Below, piece by piece: positions 25,429-37,147 of a stretch of DNA of 37,147 bases. The position numbers and the translations under genes were made by a program. The notes beneath the pieces were generated by a model. That model searched no databases. It saw nothing but the letters and a program-made list of their open reading frames with translations, and was not told the DNA's origin. Numbering within the stretch: position 1 is the stretch's first letter; the number at the start of each line of letters is the position of its first letter. Source of the DNA: Schoenoplectus triqueter (Eukaryota; Streptophyta; Magnoliopsida; Poales; Cyperaceae); contig CAXKVV010000261.1 of the NCBI GenBank assembly GCA_964058805.1, positions 1-37,147 on the forward strand, given 5' to 3'.

Positions 25429-28400
25429 ATGGTGGGGACGACGCGCAACGTCGATTCCCCGCTTCGCCTACAGCTCCTTTTTCGCCGATTCCCTCCGGGC
25501 CCCCGCCTGGTGCTTTCCCTGATTCTGCATCCTGCTCTCCTGTAAATTCCCGACTGGACGCGACCGTTTCCTTTGAGGTACCACTTACTCCCAGGTTCCC
25601 AGTCTTTTTACTACTGGAGAAGACGGATGTCTTTTGTCCTATCCCCCTTTGATTTCTCCAGAGGTAGATTTGAGATTTCTGAGTTGGATGGTTTTTTATT
25701 TCTGGCGCCTTCTGAACTAAATTTAAAAATGTAAGGTGTTATAGGTTTATGTCGCAACTCAAGGAATGGTTATCGAAAATGAGGAAAAAAAACTATAATT
25801 ATATGTATCCTTTTTTTAGTTTATGTAGAAAGTTATGTATCGAATTTCTGTAATGAAATTAAATGGTCATCTGATGACCGGCTTCAAAAATTAATGCTTA
25901 TTCTTGGGTTTTATCAATACCTCCTGAGGTGGCCAATTGATTTTCATTTTTTTCACCAAATCCGATGCACAACATATCTATATTGTGGAGAAATTTTCTA
26001 TAATTTTACTTGTTTTAATAACCTTCTTGTTGGTTGTCATGGTAGTAGAAAAAAAACATGATCATGGATATATCCCTTCCCATACAAAAAATAGTTTAGG
26101 ACGGAGTTGAAGTGCTCCTTAATTAGTTGTACAAAATTGTAAATTATTAAAATGATATCACCTGTTGCATTAAAGGAGAAGAAAACTTCCACTGACACAT
26201 TCTGGTGTGTAGAGTTAGCTAGTTTAGTTTGTTATAAACTTAGAATTTGTTCTGAAAGATAAGGATACTGTTTTAGCATCATGTTTACGCAATATATGTT
26301 TTGTAAAACACTCACTCATCCATTTGGCATGCATGTATATGTCCTTATATTCGCATTATAGTTATGTTACTTTATTATAGTAACCATGGCCGTGAAATGT
26401 ATTTCTTTTAAATTCTGTTTTTCTATCTATCAGTCATGGACCAGGAGATGGGAGATGAGTGGTATAACTATGATGGTGCTTTTCATTTCCAATTCTATTG
26501 TCGTGTAGCAAGTAATAATGAACAATGTTTTGTTATATTTAAATCTATGTTCTGTTATTTAAACTGTAGCTCATCTTCTTCTTTTATGCAAAATAGATTA
26601 AAATTTTATTAAACCAAGAAAAAAATTATATTAAACTAAGGGAAAGAAAGTATTTATGAGAGCTGTATAAGTAATAATATTTTTTCATCGTCCATACCCA
26701 GAGGTTTGATTGAAGTTAACTCAACTTTATAAATGCTTACAAAATATCTGGAAACTTTCTCGTCCTTATTTATTGGTATTGTATGTCATTTCTTTTAATA
26801 TCCATGTGACTCATTGAAAACAACAAAGTTGAGAATGTGAAATCGACATGACCACAATTGCTCTTGCAGAGTGTCAACATGGAATCCGATTTAAAGCTTC
26901 ATTGCTTTATATCTTCTTCTACTTTGCTTGTTTCTTTTCTAATTGATCTATATACTACAATCTCAATCCTAAATCATCAAACTGGACTACCTAATTGCTT
27001 CAACTATTTTTACTTTAACTACAAGTTCTATGTATTCCTTGTATGTATCCTATCTACTGCTCCTCCATGTATTCTTGAATCAGACAAAGTTAATGATTAT
27101 AACTAGACTGAAAGAAAGGATTGAATATGATATATAAAACAACATTAGATTTGGTAGTTGTGCTTTCCTGAAAAAGTCACTTTCTAGTAATCTAATTAAC
27201 TACATTTTTTTTAGTTACATCATCTCCAATGAAACTATAAAGCATCTGTCTTATTATTGTCCTGTGGCATTTATAAAATAATATTGGGTGTAAAGATTCA
27301 CATTACATTGTGAAATCTTCCTATAGCATCTTATATAACCATCTTTTCCCCAAACCAAACAGTTCAAATTTATTGTCATTTCACATCACTTTTGTTATTA
27401 CGTTCTTTTGAGCTGTGTAGATATGTATTGCATAACAGTCCTTATTAGAATTTGTCATTACAGCAACCCAAGAGAAGGAAGGCACCATTGAGGAAGCAGA
27501 AAAGGACAGAAGCATATAGTTTATTCAATGTGTGTCTCAAAGCTAGTCCACGTTTATTTGTATTCCATTTTGTCAAATTTTGAGATATTTCATGTCTGGT
27601 TGTCTAGTAGTTCCTGAACCATCATCGCTAAGCTATATTGCCATATTTGACTGCTTGTTACATAAAGTATATCTTTGTGTGTTGAAGTTTGAGTTTATAT
27701 GGTAGTATAAATTTTGTTTGGAAAAGCTATATTTACATTAAGTTTTTCTTGAACTTTATGGTCTACCATTCAAGATCAGCCAACACATGAGGTTTTAATG
27801 CATCAATATACTAATAAGGTCAGTAGACAATAAAGATATGTTTATGGGACTTAAGTTCGGGGGAAATGATGACATTGTATCACTTAAATCTTTAAACTGG
27901 TACTGTCAGCTTCTTTTCCCATGTGTAACAAGAACCAGTCCTCTCACCAAATAGAGCCAACACACAATAGAACCCAATTGAATTATAGATCATAGTTGGG
28001 TGCAAATCAATGAAATCATTGGTGGTTCATTTTTTGACGTAAACAAGAGCAATGGTGGAACACAACTTGGGAGATTGCAGAGTACATCACTCCTTTGGCT
28101 CATCCATTTCACCTTACCTGATTGAAGTTTTTGTTCTATCAGTCCACGATGGATTTTCCTTATCAATACCTGATTTTGCAAAAGGCGTAGGGTCAATCAT
28201 TAATTGAATCTTCTTTTCCTCCAGGAAAGAAAAGTGTCTAATTTCTAAAAGAGAAGTTAGGGTTCAAAATTATGGAAAGGGAGTTTCGGGCGAGTAGATT
28301 TTCATGTCCACCTTTACAGTGGCTAAAGAATAAAGGCGGCATCTTCTAGGGCTATTCTAGTTCTCTTCTTTTTGTTGGATTCCTTTTTATTTTTTATTCT

Positions 28401-29411
28401 CTTTTTCACCTAATCATGCTCATCCTTTTGCGGGGTATGAAAGGGACCTATGCTTTTTATTTGCGAATGTGCTCAGATCCAACTTGGATTGGATAATTCT
28501 AGTTCTTTTAATTTTTTTTTTTGGTATGGAATAAAACAACAAAAAGGGACTTTATTTTAATAGGATATTTTAGAGAAACCATCTTGAATAGTGTTAGTTT
28601 AAGAAATTATATGAATAATTTCATGAAGTAGATTTAGTTATTTTAAGTCAAAACCAGCTGGTGGAGAGGGTGGCACGATGATAATTAATTTCCAGAACCT
28701 CTTGCTTCTTTCTAAGCCCACCAAAACCCATAAACAAGAGATTAAAAGTTAGTAGATAGTTAAAAATTTAGACCACTGTAGTGTAAATTTCATCAGAAAC
28801 ATGTCTCCCTATTACTATACAGGCAATATACTGGTACGTAATGGTACATGACTTAGCCAGTACAGTCTTGGCACTGGTCTGGCACAGACATTGGCCTGTG
28901 GCATCTCTCTTAAAGAATGCATCAAAATTTGTGAGGCTAGAGATAGGAACTACAAGACTACTTGCGGTATCATATACTATGCACCTCCGTACTGAGTACA
29001 AGCACATGGATGGCAAACATGGCCAGCACATTACCAGCGGCTTGGGTAGATATAGTTGAATTTCCATTGTCTTGTTGTCTATTTTTCTATTCTTGTTATT
29101 GGCATAAACCTCTAGATATTATATAACGAAATACTTTGTATATATATATTTTTTTTCTTTATACACAGGAGTTAATGTAACCCTTATTGTGAGAAAGTGC
29201 ATGAAAGTGAATCTGCATCAATACGAGTTGTTGACAAAAACATAGAGATATTGTTCACACTCTGGAACACAAGCTACCGCTAGATTCCACACTCCATGAT
29301 TATCATTGATTCTGTTTGATAGGTGACCCAACGATTGAGAAATTAGAATCAAGATAAATTCCATTTCCACTTTTAATTTATCTCTACTAGCATACGACAT
29401 GCCTCTACTAC
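25429..29411 (+). other. 5' part of duplicated unit, copy 2: no firm gene
   Basis: Counterpart of 15719-19702. The candidate small ORF starts at 26436 (MDQEMGDEWYNYDG...) and is unchanged at that point. Scattered single-base differences occur throughout, with no pattern suggesting selection on any frame. Confidence 0.4.
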
Positions 29412-29418
29412 TATATAA
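29412..29418 (+). promoter_or_regulatory. TATA box of pseudo-HPt gene, copy 2
   Basis: tatataa, 106 bases before the ATG at 29524. The sequence from the TATA box to the start codon is essentially the same as in copy 1, so both genes should share core-promoter properties. Confidence 0.7.
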
Positions 29419-29523
29419 ACTGGTACCACGCTAATGATTTGTTATAGCCTCTACCTCACACACAACCTCGTACTTCTTAGGTGTCATTTATTTGATTGTT
29501 ACTACATAAAAAAGAAGTAATAA

Positions 29524-31725
29524 ATGAATTATGTTAATTTGCGCCATCAATCTGCTTCCATAAGGAAAGGCCTTTTTGATCAGGTTTGTTTTCCTTTGCG
29601 GGAGAGGAACTTTTTTCCGTCTTAATTTATACTAATATTATTCATGCATTTATGTATAATGCTTTTTTTTATACTTAGTTGATATTTTATATTTATAGCA
29701 TCATTTGTAATTGTATTTGCCCAAAAGATATGATGCAATATTATTCATGCATTTATGTATAATGCTTTTTTTATACTTAGTTGATATTTTATATTTATAG
29801 CATCATTTGTAATTGTATTTGCCCAAAAGATATGATGCAATATTTGATTGACTGAAACAATTATCTGTTAAGCAAGGACAAGGTTACACGTCCTAACATT
29901 GGTTGTAGTTATTATTTGTGAAAAGGATTTCGTAGTTAGTTAGACATCTTCATTTTTATTAATGTAAATACAATAATTGTATAAGTACCAAAGTTTGTGA
30001 TTAAATACAATAGATGTAATGTAATGTTACAGTTGATGAGTGTAATATAGCATTCAATATAAGGAGAAAGCTTGGTTGTTAATTGAATAAACTACTGAAT
30101 TTATCCGCCAATTGTATGTAAGTGTATAAGATGCATCTTTCTACATCAAAGAAAAGGAAGAATCTTCATAATTTTAGAAAGCTACTTTTGTGAATGTTTA
30201 TTTCTATTATAATGAGGCATTCTTTATGCCATTTCTAGAATAATTAAAGATATAACAAGTCATGTCATATGACGTGTGAGTCGTTGATAATAATAAAAGA
30301 AGCAATTGTAAAAGTATACTTAAATTATTTAGTGATTTCAGGGTTACTTGGACGAACAATTCTTTCAGCTAGAAGATTTACAGGATGATGCAAGCCCTAA
30401 TTTTGTCGAAGAAGTTGTCATCTTGTTCTTTAGGGATTCTCTGCGGCTAATGGCAAACATTGATCAAGCCTTGTGAGTGCACATATTATTTTTTGTTTTT
30501 AAAGGGACGAGTCTACCTTTTGTAGTCAGTTTAGAAAGTGAAGTATGATTTTGAAAATTACCTGTAGGGATAAGTGTGCAAAAGATTTCAACAAACTGGA
30601 TGTTTACATGCAACAACTAAAGGGTAGTTGTACAAGGTATGTAATTGCGGCTTTAGTGTATCCGTATGTTTCAATATGTTTCATTTGCTACACAGGACAA
30701 GAATGATTGATTATTCAATTCTTATTTTGGCTCTCTTTATTTTTTTTTATAGTATTGGTGCTTCAAGGATTAAAACTGAGTGCACGTCCTTTAGAGTTTA
30801 CTGCAGAGATGAAAATATCGAAGGGTCTCTCTCTCTCTCTCTCCATCTTTAGCATCCTTAATTTGTATTTTGTGCTTCCCTATTCTTACTTCTATTAGTT
30901 TGATTTTTGACTTCCAATATTTCTTTCACCTAACTATATAGATGTGTAATGATGCAGATGTGTGAGGTCTTTCCAGAAAATTAAGAGGGAACATTCTGTT
31001 CTGAGGCAGAAACTGGAATCCTACTTTCAGGTTTTCTTATCTTGTCTATCATTATTCTTCTATAATATGCATGCATGCATTGTACAAAGTACTTTTCCTC
31101 CTAAATTCCATTCTCTCTCTATTTACCCTAAAGAGTATTATTTGGCTACATCTCTTTGTTTGATTCATGGTGATACTATTTTTGCTCATGCTAGCTCATC
31201 TCTTGCTTGACCCAGTATACCTCTTGAACCTGAATACTTTTTTTTTTTTACTAAATAGACTAATTTTCTTACTTAAACTTCATGATTTGTTTTTTTTTCA
31301 AGTGGAAGGCAAAGGCCTGCCATTTTGTATTAAATGAAGAAAATTAGTGCTCAGAAAATGAGCTTACAATGCCATGTCTCATAAAAACTTCATGAATTTA
31401 CTATGTCATTGATTTTATTATATATTTCGTTAAACAAGGTTGTGAATGTAATCTTACTGGGAATTCATTCCGATTATGCGGTAAAACTGTTCCTAGGAAT
31501 AGCATTCGAGCAAATGTCTTGATTAGCCCAGTGCAATATGCATGAAACAGGAGTATCTTTTGTAACTTTCAATTATTCAACTTGCCTCTAGCGTGCATAT
31601 AGTATAATAATATATATAGCATATGCAGTACTAACGAGGTGGATGTTCCCTGTTTCCTTGGCTCATTTTATCAGCTGTTGCGACAAGTGGGTCCCATAGA
31701 GTGTGCTACTAGGCCCAGCAAGTGA
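29524..31725 (+). CDS. PHP: Pseudo histidine-containing phosphotransfer protein, copy 2 (6 exons, 151 aa)
   Basis: Tandem paralogue of the gene at 19815. Exons: 29524-29583, 30342-30472, 30568-30636, 30753-30824, 30958-31030, 31675-31725; 456 nt, no internal stop. It differs from copy 1 by Asp2 to Asn (gat to aat) and Thr47 to Ile (acc to atc); I found no other amino-acid change by eye. The phospho-site is again Gln79 (YMQQLKGSC), so neither copy could accept phosphate there. Splice sites are conserved, including the GG|gtctctctc donor in a CT repeat slightly longer than in copy 1. The intact frame in both copies indicates recent duplication and no loss yet. The inhibitor role in cytokinin signalling is inferred from AHP6. 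Confidence 0.92.
29634..29844. repeat. 102-bp tandem repeat in pseudo-HPt intron 1, copy 2
   Basis: The same two-unit array as in copy 1, beginning aatattattcatgcattt at 29634 and again about 102 bases later. Confidence 0.92.
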
Positions 31726-32204
31726 GTCATGGAGAAGACTCAGAAGGCTTTTGACAATATAGACATGTATTCTGACAAAATAAGAGAGTTATGTAGCTGA
31801 GTTGTGTGGAGAATCAGGCCTTGTTTGCTGAATAAGTTGCCTGTGGTAATTGCTTGGAGTGTTTGGTACTATAATAAAATGTTAATGCAATCAGCTATCT
31901 GTGTTTTGAGCCTGTCAAGTGCCTTTTGAATTTCTATGTTATGTTACATTGAGCTTGAAATGATGTTATATTGCTTCATGGTGATGATTAAATCGGGATA
32001 ACATTTTCTGGCATGCTGTTCTTTAACCCATGCATCAGTTGACAAACCATTTTATATTATCATTCGCATGTGCTGATGAACCGTGTCTAAAAATGGACCA
32101 TTTCTGCACAGATCAAACCAAATTTGACTCTATATACCCGATTCGAAGCCCCCTTAAAACCCAATAAATCTATGGGCTGCATTGTGCCTCCATCTGAGGG
32201 CAGC

Positions 32205-32705
32205 AAAGGAATTGAATTTGATCGAATTAGATAGTATTTGAGTTTGAATTGAAATTAATTTGAATTAAATTGAATTCAAATTAAATCGAATTCGAACTAA
32301 ATTAAACTCGAGCTAAATCAAACTCGAACTGAATTAAATTCTAGACAAACTTAATTATTTTAAATATTTACATATATTTTCATATTATCCTAAATAATTG
32401 GAGCATAATTATTTTATTAATTTTATATTAAAGTTTAAAAAAATAATCAATTTTTATTAATTTAATAATAATTAACAACATCTTACTCATTTTATAATAA
32501 AATAATTATATTATTATATATATTATGGACAAAGTAGTTAAAATATATGTAAATAACTACATACTAAATTATTACGAATCGAACTCGAACAAATTCATTA
32601 AAAATATTATCAAACTGAACTCGAATCGAACTGATAAAAAATTTTTATCGAACGAAAACGAACTCAAACTCAAACTAAAACCGAATCAAACACCGAACGA
32701 ATTAC
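32205..32705. repeat. TCGAA/TTGAA-rich repeat region, copy 2
   Basis: Counterpart of 22495-22995. It ends accgaacgaattacacat where copy 1 reads accgaacacacat, a small indel at the right edge of the motif cluster. Confidence 0.5.
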
Positions 32706-32791
32706 ACATTATATAATTTTCTTGCAGTACTAAAACACCGCCTCACTTTTCTCAAAGGCCTAGTTAAAGCTTTTTTATTATCTTGGGCGCA

Positions 32792-32800
32792 AATAAAATA
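32792..32800. other. Empty MULE target site
   Basis: A single aataaaata in the context gggcgcaaataaaataacagc. In copy 1 this exact 9-mer flanks the element on both sides. It shows the pre-insertion sequence. Confidence 0.88.
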
Positions 32801-33711
32801 ACAGCATTTTTTTGTGATCCTTTCAATAGGCTACGGTTCTCCTGATAGAATGTCGACAACTTTGTCAATGAATTGAGACTCTGAGAGCATTAGCGAACAA
32901 ATCAGAGTTGTGTGCTTTTTATACTTTTACAAATGACGAATTAAAAAAGGTAGAATCTAATAATTGTATCTCAACCACAGTATCTGATCAAATAATCCAA
33001 CTCAAAAAAATTAATCACATGCTTCAATAACAGACTAAATCTGTGTTCTCTTAATATCACCCTAAAAACTCATTGTCTTTATATTAACCTCATATACTCT
33101 TAATAAATAATTGTAAATATCTCAATACTCTAAATTAAGTAGGTTTATGCCGTTATGAAATATTTATCGACAACTAGCGTTCTGATGAATATGGCCGAAA
33201 TTTAGTACCTAGTCAAATACCCCAACTCAAAAAATTGACCGCGTGCTTAAATAAAAGAGTAAATCATAGTTCTAGTGAATATGTACAACCCTAAAATATG
33301 TTGTTTTTATACCAAGCTCGTATACTCTTAATACCTAATTGTAAATTCAAAGTGTTTTAATAGTATATGTCTATAAATAAGAGTCATAGTCTTCATATTT
33401 ATCACAATAAGTCTTAACATCAACTGAACAAAGTCAGTATATTATCTGTATTTCAATCTTTATATCATCACATACTAATCATTATGTATATCATAAAAAT
33501 CATAAGTATCAAGTAAAAATTCATCAAAAAATATTAACTAATCATTACATCCATAATTCAACTAAACAAAAATAATAACTAAACATTAGATATTCAACAC
33601 TAAAAAGTACCATTACATCTAAAATTTGACATTATCATCACTACAATCAACAAAGTACCAATACATGTCACAATAAAGTACAATTACATCTAAAATCAAC
33701 AAAATACCAAT

Positions 33712-36700
33712 ACATCTCACAACAAAGTCAACAAAGTATCATTCCAACTCAAATTCATCAAAGTCATCACAGCAAACAAATATACCATTTCATTACAACA
33801 ATTAAATTACCCAATGCTTCAAGTTGCTATCATGAATGAGAATCTTGTAAGCAAGCACGAGACGATATTTTTTATGTCATCCTACATTTAAAAATAAATA
33901 AATTAATAAACTAGAAATAAATTTCACATTTATATCAATTTAAAAAATAAAAAAATAGATATAAATTACTTGGGTGAAATCCATGGGAAGTCCAGTTACA
34001 ATATTGTACATGTAACGAAGCAAAAATATTTCACAATCATTCGAATTGTTCTGCTTTGAGCAATCCATAAATTTATATGGTGCAGAGTTTCAACTTTATT
34101 TGTCTATAAATAGTAATATATGTTATCAATAAATAGTACAAAATATATACTACATATCAAGTATTAATAGCTATGATAATAATCTCTTTTCAATGTTCTG
34201 GTATTAAATTTTTTCAACTGCAAAAAAATGTGAATATAAAACTTCATAATATTTTTTGAATATAGATATTCTTATTATCTTAACTAAGGTCTTACAATTG
34301 ATAAATTTATATTTAATATTTTTTTAATATCTTAAGACCTTATAATTTATATTCATAAAAAATAATCTCAATAAATAATAAAAATAATTATTGTAAAAAT
34401 AAGTTTAATATTTAATATAAATAAGTCTTAATATCTATCATAACACATCTTAATGTATCATTCAAAATATAATTTTTAATTTAATCTTAATTTTTACTAT
34501 TACAAACAAATCTAAATATATATTACATACACACTTCAATATGTAGTATACATTTACTGACTAAAATTTATATCAATATATCATTCAAAATATAATTTAT
34601 AATTTAGTTTTAATTTTCATTAGTATAAATAATATAGTCTCTGTAGTTTTGTGTTGAAGTTTTTTCAATCTCAATTCTCAATATTAATATCTAAGTCTTT
34701 ATAGTTTTATATAATAATATTTTATACCTAGTACAATTAAGTCTTCATATGTATTATATTAAGTCTGACGTACATATATTTAGTGTAATAAAATATCTTT
34801 CTTATGTTATCTCCTATCTCTTAACCAATTCATTCAAATGAATACTCAAATTTTGCCTTTTTACTCCCAAAAATTGATTTAGCTTCATTTCTTGATCAAC
34901 CGAATTTCACATTCTCTTTGTGCATGAGAAATAAAATGGTGATTCAAAAACTTAGAATATTAGATCATTTATTTAAATCTTCACATATCATCTCCTTGAC
35001 TTAGAGAAAATATTTGATCCATCGATTGAGATTCACCCGCACTAAAACGCTCCAATCAAATTTCTAACTGAGATACTTTCTTTTTTGATTTCTCTCAAAT
35101 AATTGATCTATTTCATATGTAATTTAGCTCATTGTGTTCTCCTCGTCGCTAGCTTTCCAACGGTATATAGCATGAATGATAACTCTCAAAGATGAGAGAG
35201 ATACCATTGAAGCTTTTGTTCAAACAGGTCAAGTACGTGACCCGCGTTTTTTTCATTTTTCTTTCAAATCTAAATTGAATAACAGTTCAAAAGTAATTAG
35301 ATTAGTTAAAGATAGTTGAGGTATAGAATGGGGTATAGAAATTGGGGTATAAAAAAATTTTCTCAAAAAGATATTTGTAAGTAAATCGTCCAATTGCTGT
35401 TTTTTTAAGTAACAACTAAAAAATCTATTATAAATTTTCATTAAAGCAAATTAAAAAAGAGTTGATACAGATTAGACTATAAAATCGTCTAATGTTGTTA
35501 TTCCAGAAATTTATCAATATGATTAAGTACATCCGAACTAGTTTTGTTCATCCATTGTTATTCGCAGTTGTGATTCTTTTAACCTTCTTATTTTTTTCCT
35601 AAAAATATTACTGTTTCACATATGATTTATTTTAAACAGTAGTTATCCACCTGTTTCATTTACGAAACAAAACCCAATATCATAGGTATTTGACGACTAC
35701 ATTGTCCAATTAACTATTACAGCACCCAAAAATATCTTAACAGAATAAGTTTAACAAATGATTTACATTATCAAGATATATCTTTTTTGTTAAAATTTTA
35801 TGTATAGTTGAGTTAAATTAAAAACTTCAAATCTCGTTTGATTATTTGTTGGCAACTTGTCCAAAGTGGTGGTCCCCATTATCAGTCACAAGTCACTTGT
35901 CTCAGATCGCATCTTTTGAAAGGAGGCCACCAGCAAGTCTCAAAATGCAACATAGCATAGTCTGGATAGCTTGAGAAAGTGCGGCGGCCCATGGTATGGC
36001 AATGCCGCTTATGATGAAGTTTGATCTTTTCGATCCTCGGATAATGATGATAAGATGATATTGAAAAAAGTTTGTGGGTAAATTATACAATTTTTCTGAC
36101 CTGTTAATTTCCAAAAAAAAAAAAAAAAACGATATTGCAAAATAAGCAAGTCTCTCTGATGTACCTTAGATTAATATGCCATTTCATGAAAATCCGGTTA
36201 CCATCGTTTGATACCGTGTTATTGATGCCAACTTTTATTATTCACCAAGTTATTTTCTCCTCATCCTAAAAATTATTAATAATAATTTTAAAAAATATAT
36301 AATTTAATTTACTAATAATTTTTTATATAGAGATTAAATTAAATAATCTGAATCAGTAATTTCTGACTTAAATGATTGAGCCCAAAGCACACAATCTTCA
36401 AAATAAATTCAAGAGAGTTAAATATTAAAATTTTGCTATGAAATAAGAGGTGAGATCATTTAATGTATGAACCATTCTTCTTGGGCCCACATGTCAAGTG
36501 TCAACGGAGAAATATTAATTCGGTTCACCATAAATCCTATGCTCCTAGTCTGTTCAATGGAAGGAAAAGAAAAAGGTAGTGGAAAGCTTGGTTCATATGG
36601 ACCTATACATAATCAGATTAAAGGTCTATGTACACCAGGTGCATCCAAACAAGAGGTTTAAATTTGAACCCTTCTTCCCCAAATCGCACTTTTTTCCTCT

Positions 36701-37147
36701 CCTGGCGTTTTTTTTCAATTCTGGCTCATCGATGAACATGGCAATGTGCAAATACATTAAATTAAATCAAACCCTCAAGTCTTTGAGAATATCTCGACAA
36801 GGAGAGATCAAAGAGACAAACGGTTTACAAGACCGTGCCTCATGTGACACTGGCACATGGGAACAGAAGCTGTATGGCAAAAAATGAAATAGTAAGCTTG
36901 GAGCGTGACAGGATAAATTGACGGTAAATGAAGCTTCAATAGGGTCCAACGATGTATTCTGAAGTGTCGATTTGTTGAGAGAATCTGTGCATTGATGGGA
37001 CCACCTGCACACACTCGGATGTGCACGAGTTGAATTCTAATAAGCAAGGCATGGCATGAGGGGATTAAACCAGGGTCCAAACACGAACATGTCACGACTC
37101 TTAGACTAGAAGGCGCACTTTTCACCAGATGAGCCTTTGGTTAGACT
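33712..37147. other. AT-rich right flank, no gene recognised
   Basis: Single-copy flank beyond the duplication. 33890-34800 is very AT-rich; a stretch of about 58 bases containing atcattcaaaatataattt occurs at 34451 and again at 34573. 36113-36129 is a run of 17 A. From about 36460 composition becomes more balanced (gggcccacatgtcaagtg near 36483; several short frames on both strands), as might be seen near a gene, but I find no motif or splice structure to support a coding call. Confidence 0.55.

Larger units (their letters stand above)
25429..33711. repeat. Tandem segmental duplication, copy 2 (8.28 kb)
   Basis: Near-identical direct repeat of 15719-25428, lacking the 1,425-bp MULE and one aataaaata. 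The junction reads accaatatggtgggg: the left side matches the unit's right end (accaata|catctc at 33706) and the right side matches its left end (cg|atggtgggg at 15719), sharing a single base. This points to end joining and not to recombination between long repeats. Confidence 0.95.

Noticed and set aside
32792..32800. Deletion in copy 2 between two aataaaata repeats as the cause of the size difference
   Set aside because: Possible, but long inverted termini starting exactly at the 9-mers make insertion into copy 1 the simpler reading.

Overview
The window is nuclear DNA of a flowering plant. The genes are split by many GT-AG introns, intergenic DNA is AT-rich, and the protein families are plant ones: a 19-exon cytosolic-type NADP-malic enzyme, a plant cereblon with LON and CULT domains, and pseudo histidine phosphotransfer proteins of cytokinin signalling. 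I cannot name the species. Gene models were built by hand by joining exons at GT-AG borders, checking phase, and comparing with remembered family sequences. No alignment was run.

Layout, left to right. 1-998 (minus) holds the 5' end of an MMS19/MET18-like gene running off the left edge; one conserved segment is followed by an in-frame stop, so it may be broken. 999-4230 holds no intact gene: two long (TAA/ATA)n tracts bracket a decayed exon of an SnRK1 (KIN10-type) kinase. 4323-9432 (plus) is a complete NADP-malic enzyme gene (585 aa) with a 649-bp solo LTR in intron 9. 10735-15057 (minus) is a complete 10-exon cereblon homologue (514 aa) with a Tourist-like MITE in its last intron. These two genes are convergent.

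The right half is dominated by a direct tandem duplication of about 9.7 kb: copy 1 is 15719-25428 and copy 2 is 25429 to about 33711. The copies are nearly identical. Each carries one intact six-exon gene for a 151-aa pseudo-HPt protein (19815-22016 and 29524-31725) in which the phospho-accepting His is Gln. Copy 1 also holds a 1,425-bp Mutator-like element (23087-24511) flanked by the 9-bp repeat aataaaata; copy 2 keeps the site empty with a single aataaaata. The order of events is therefore readable: duplication, then insertion, then slight divergence (two amino-acid changes between the paralogues). 33712-37147 is AT-rich DNA in which I recognise no gene.

The genes do not form a pathway. 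They cover cytosolic Fe-S/DNA maintenance (MMS19), NADPH and pyruvate production (malic enzyme), a CRL4-type E3 receptor (cereblon), and negative regulation of cytokinin phosphorelay (pseudo-HPt, now in two copies).
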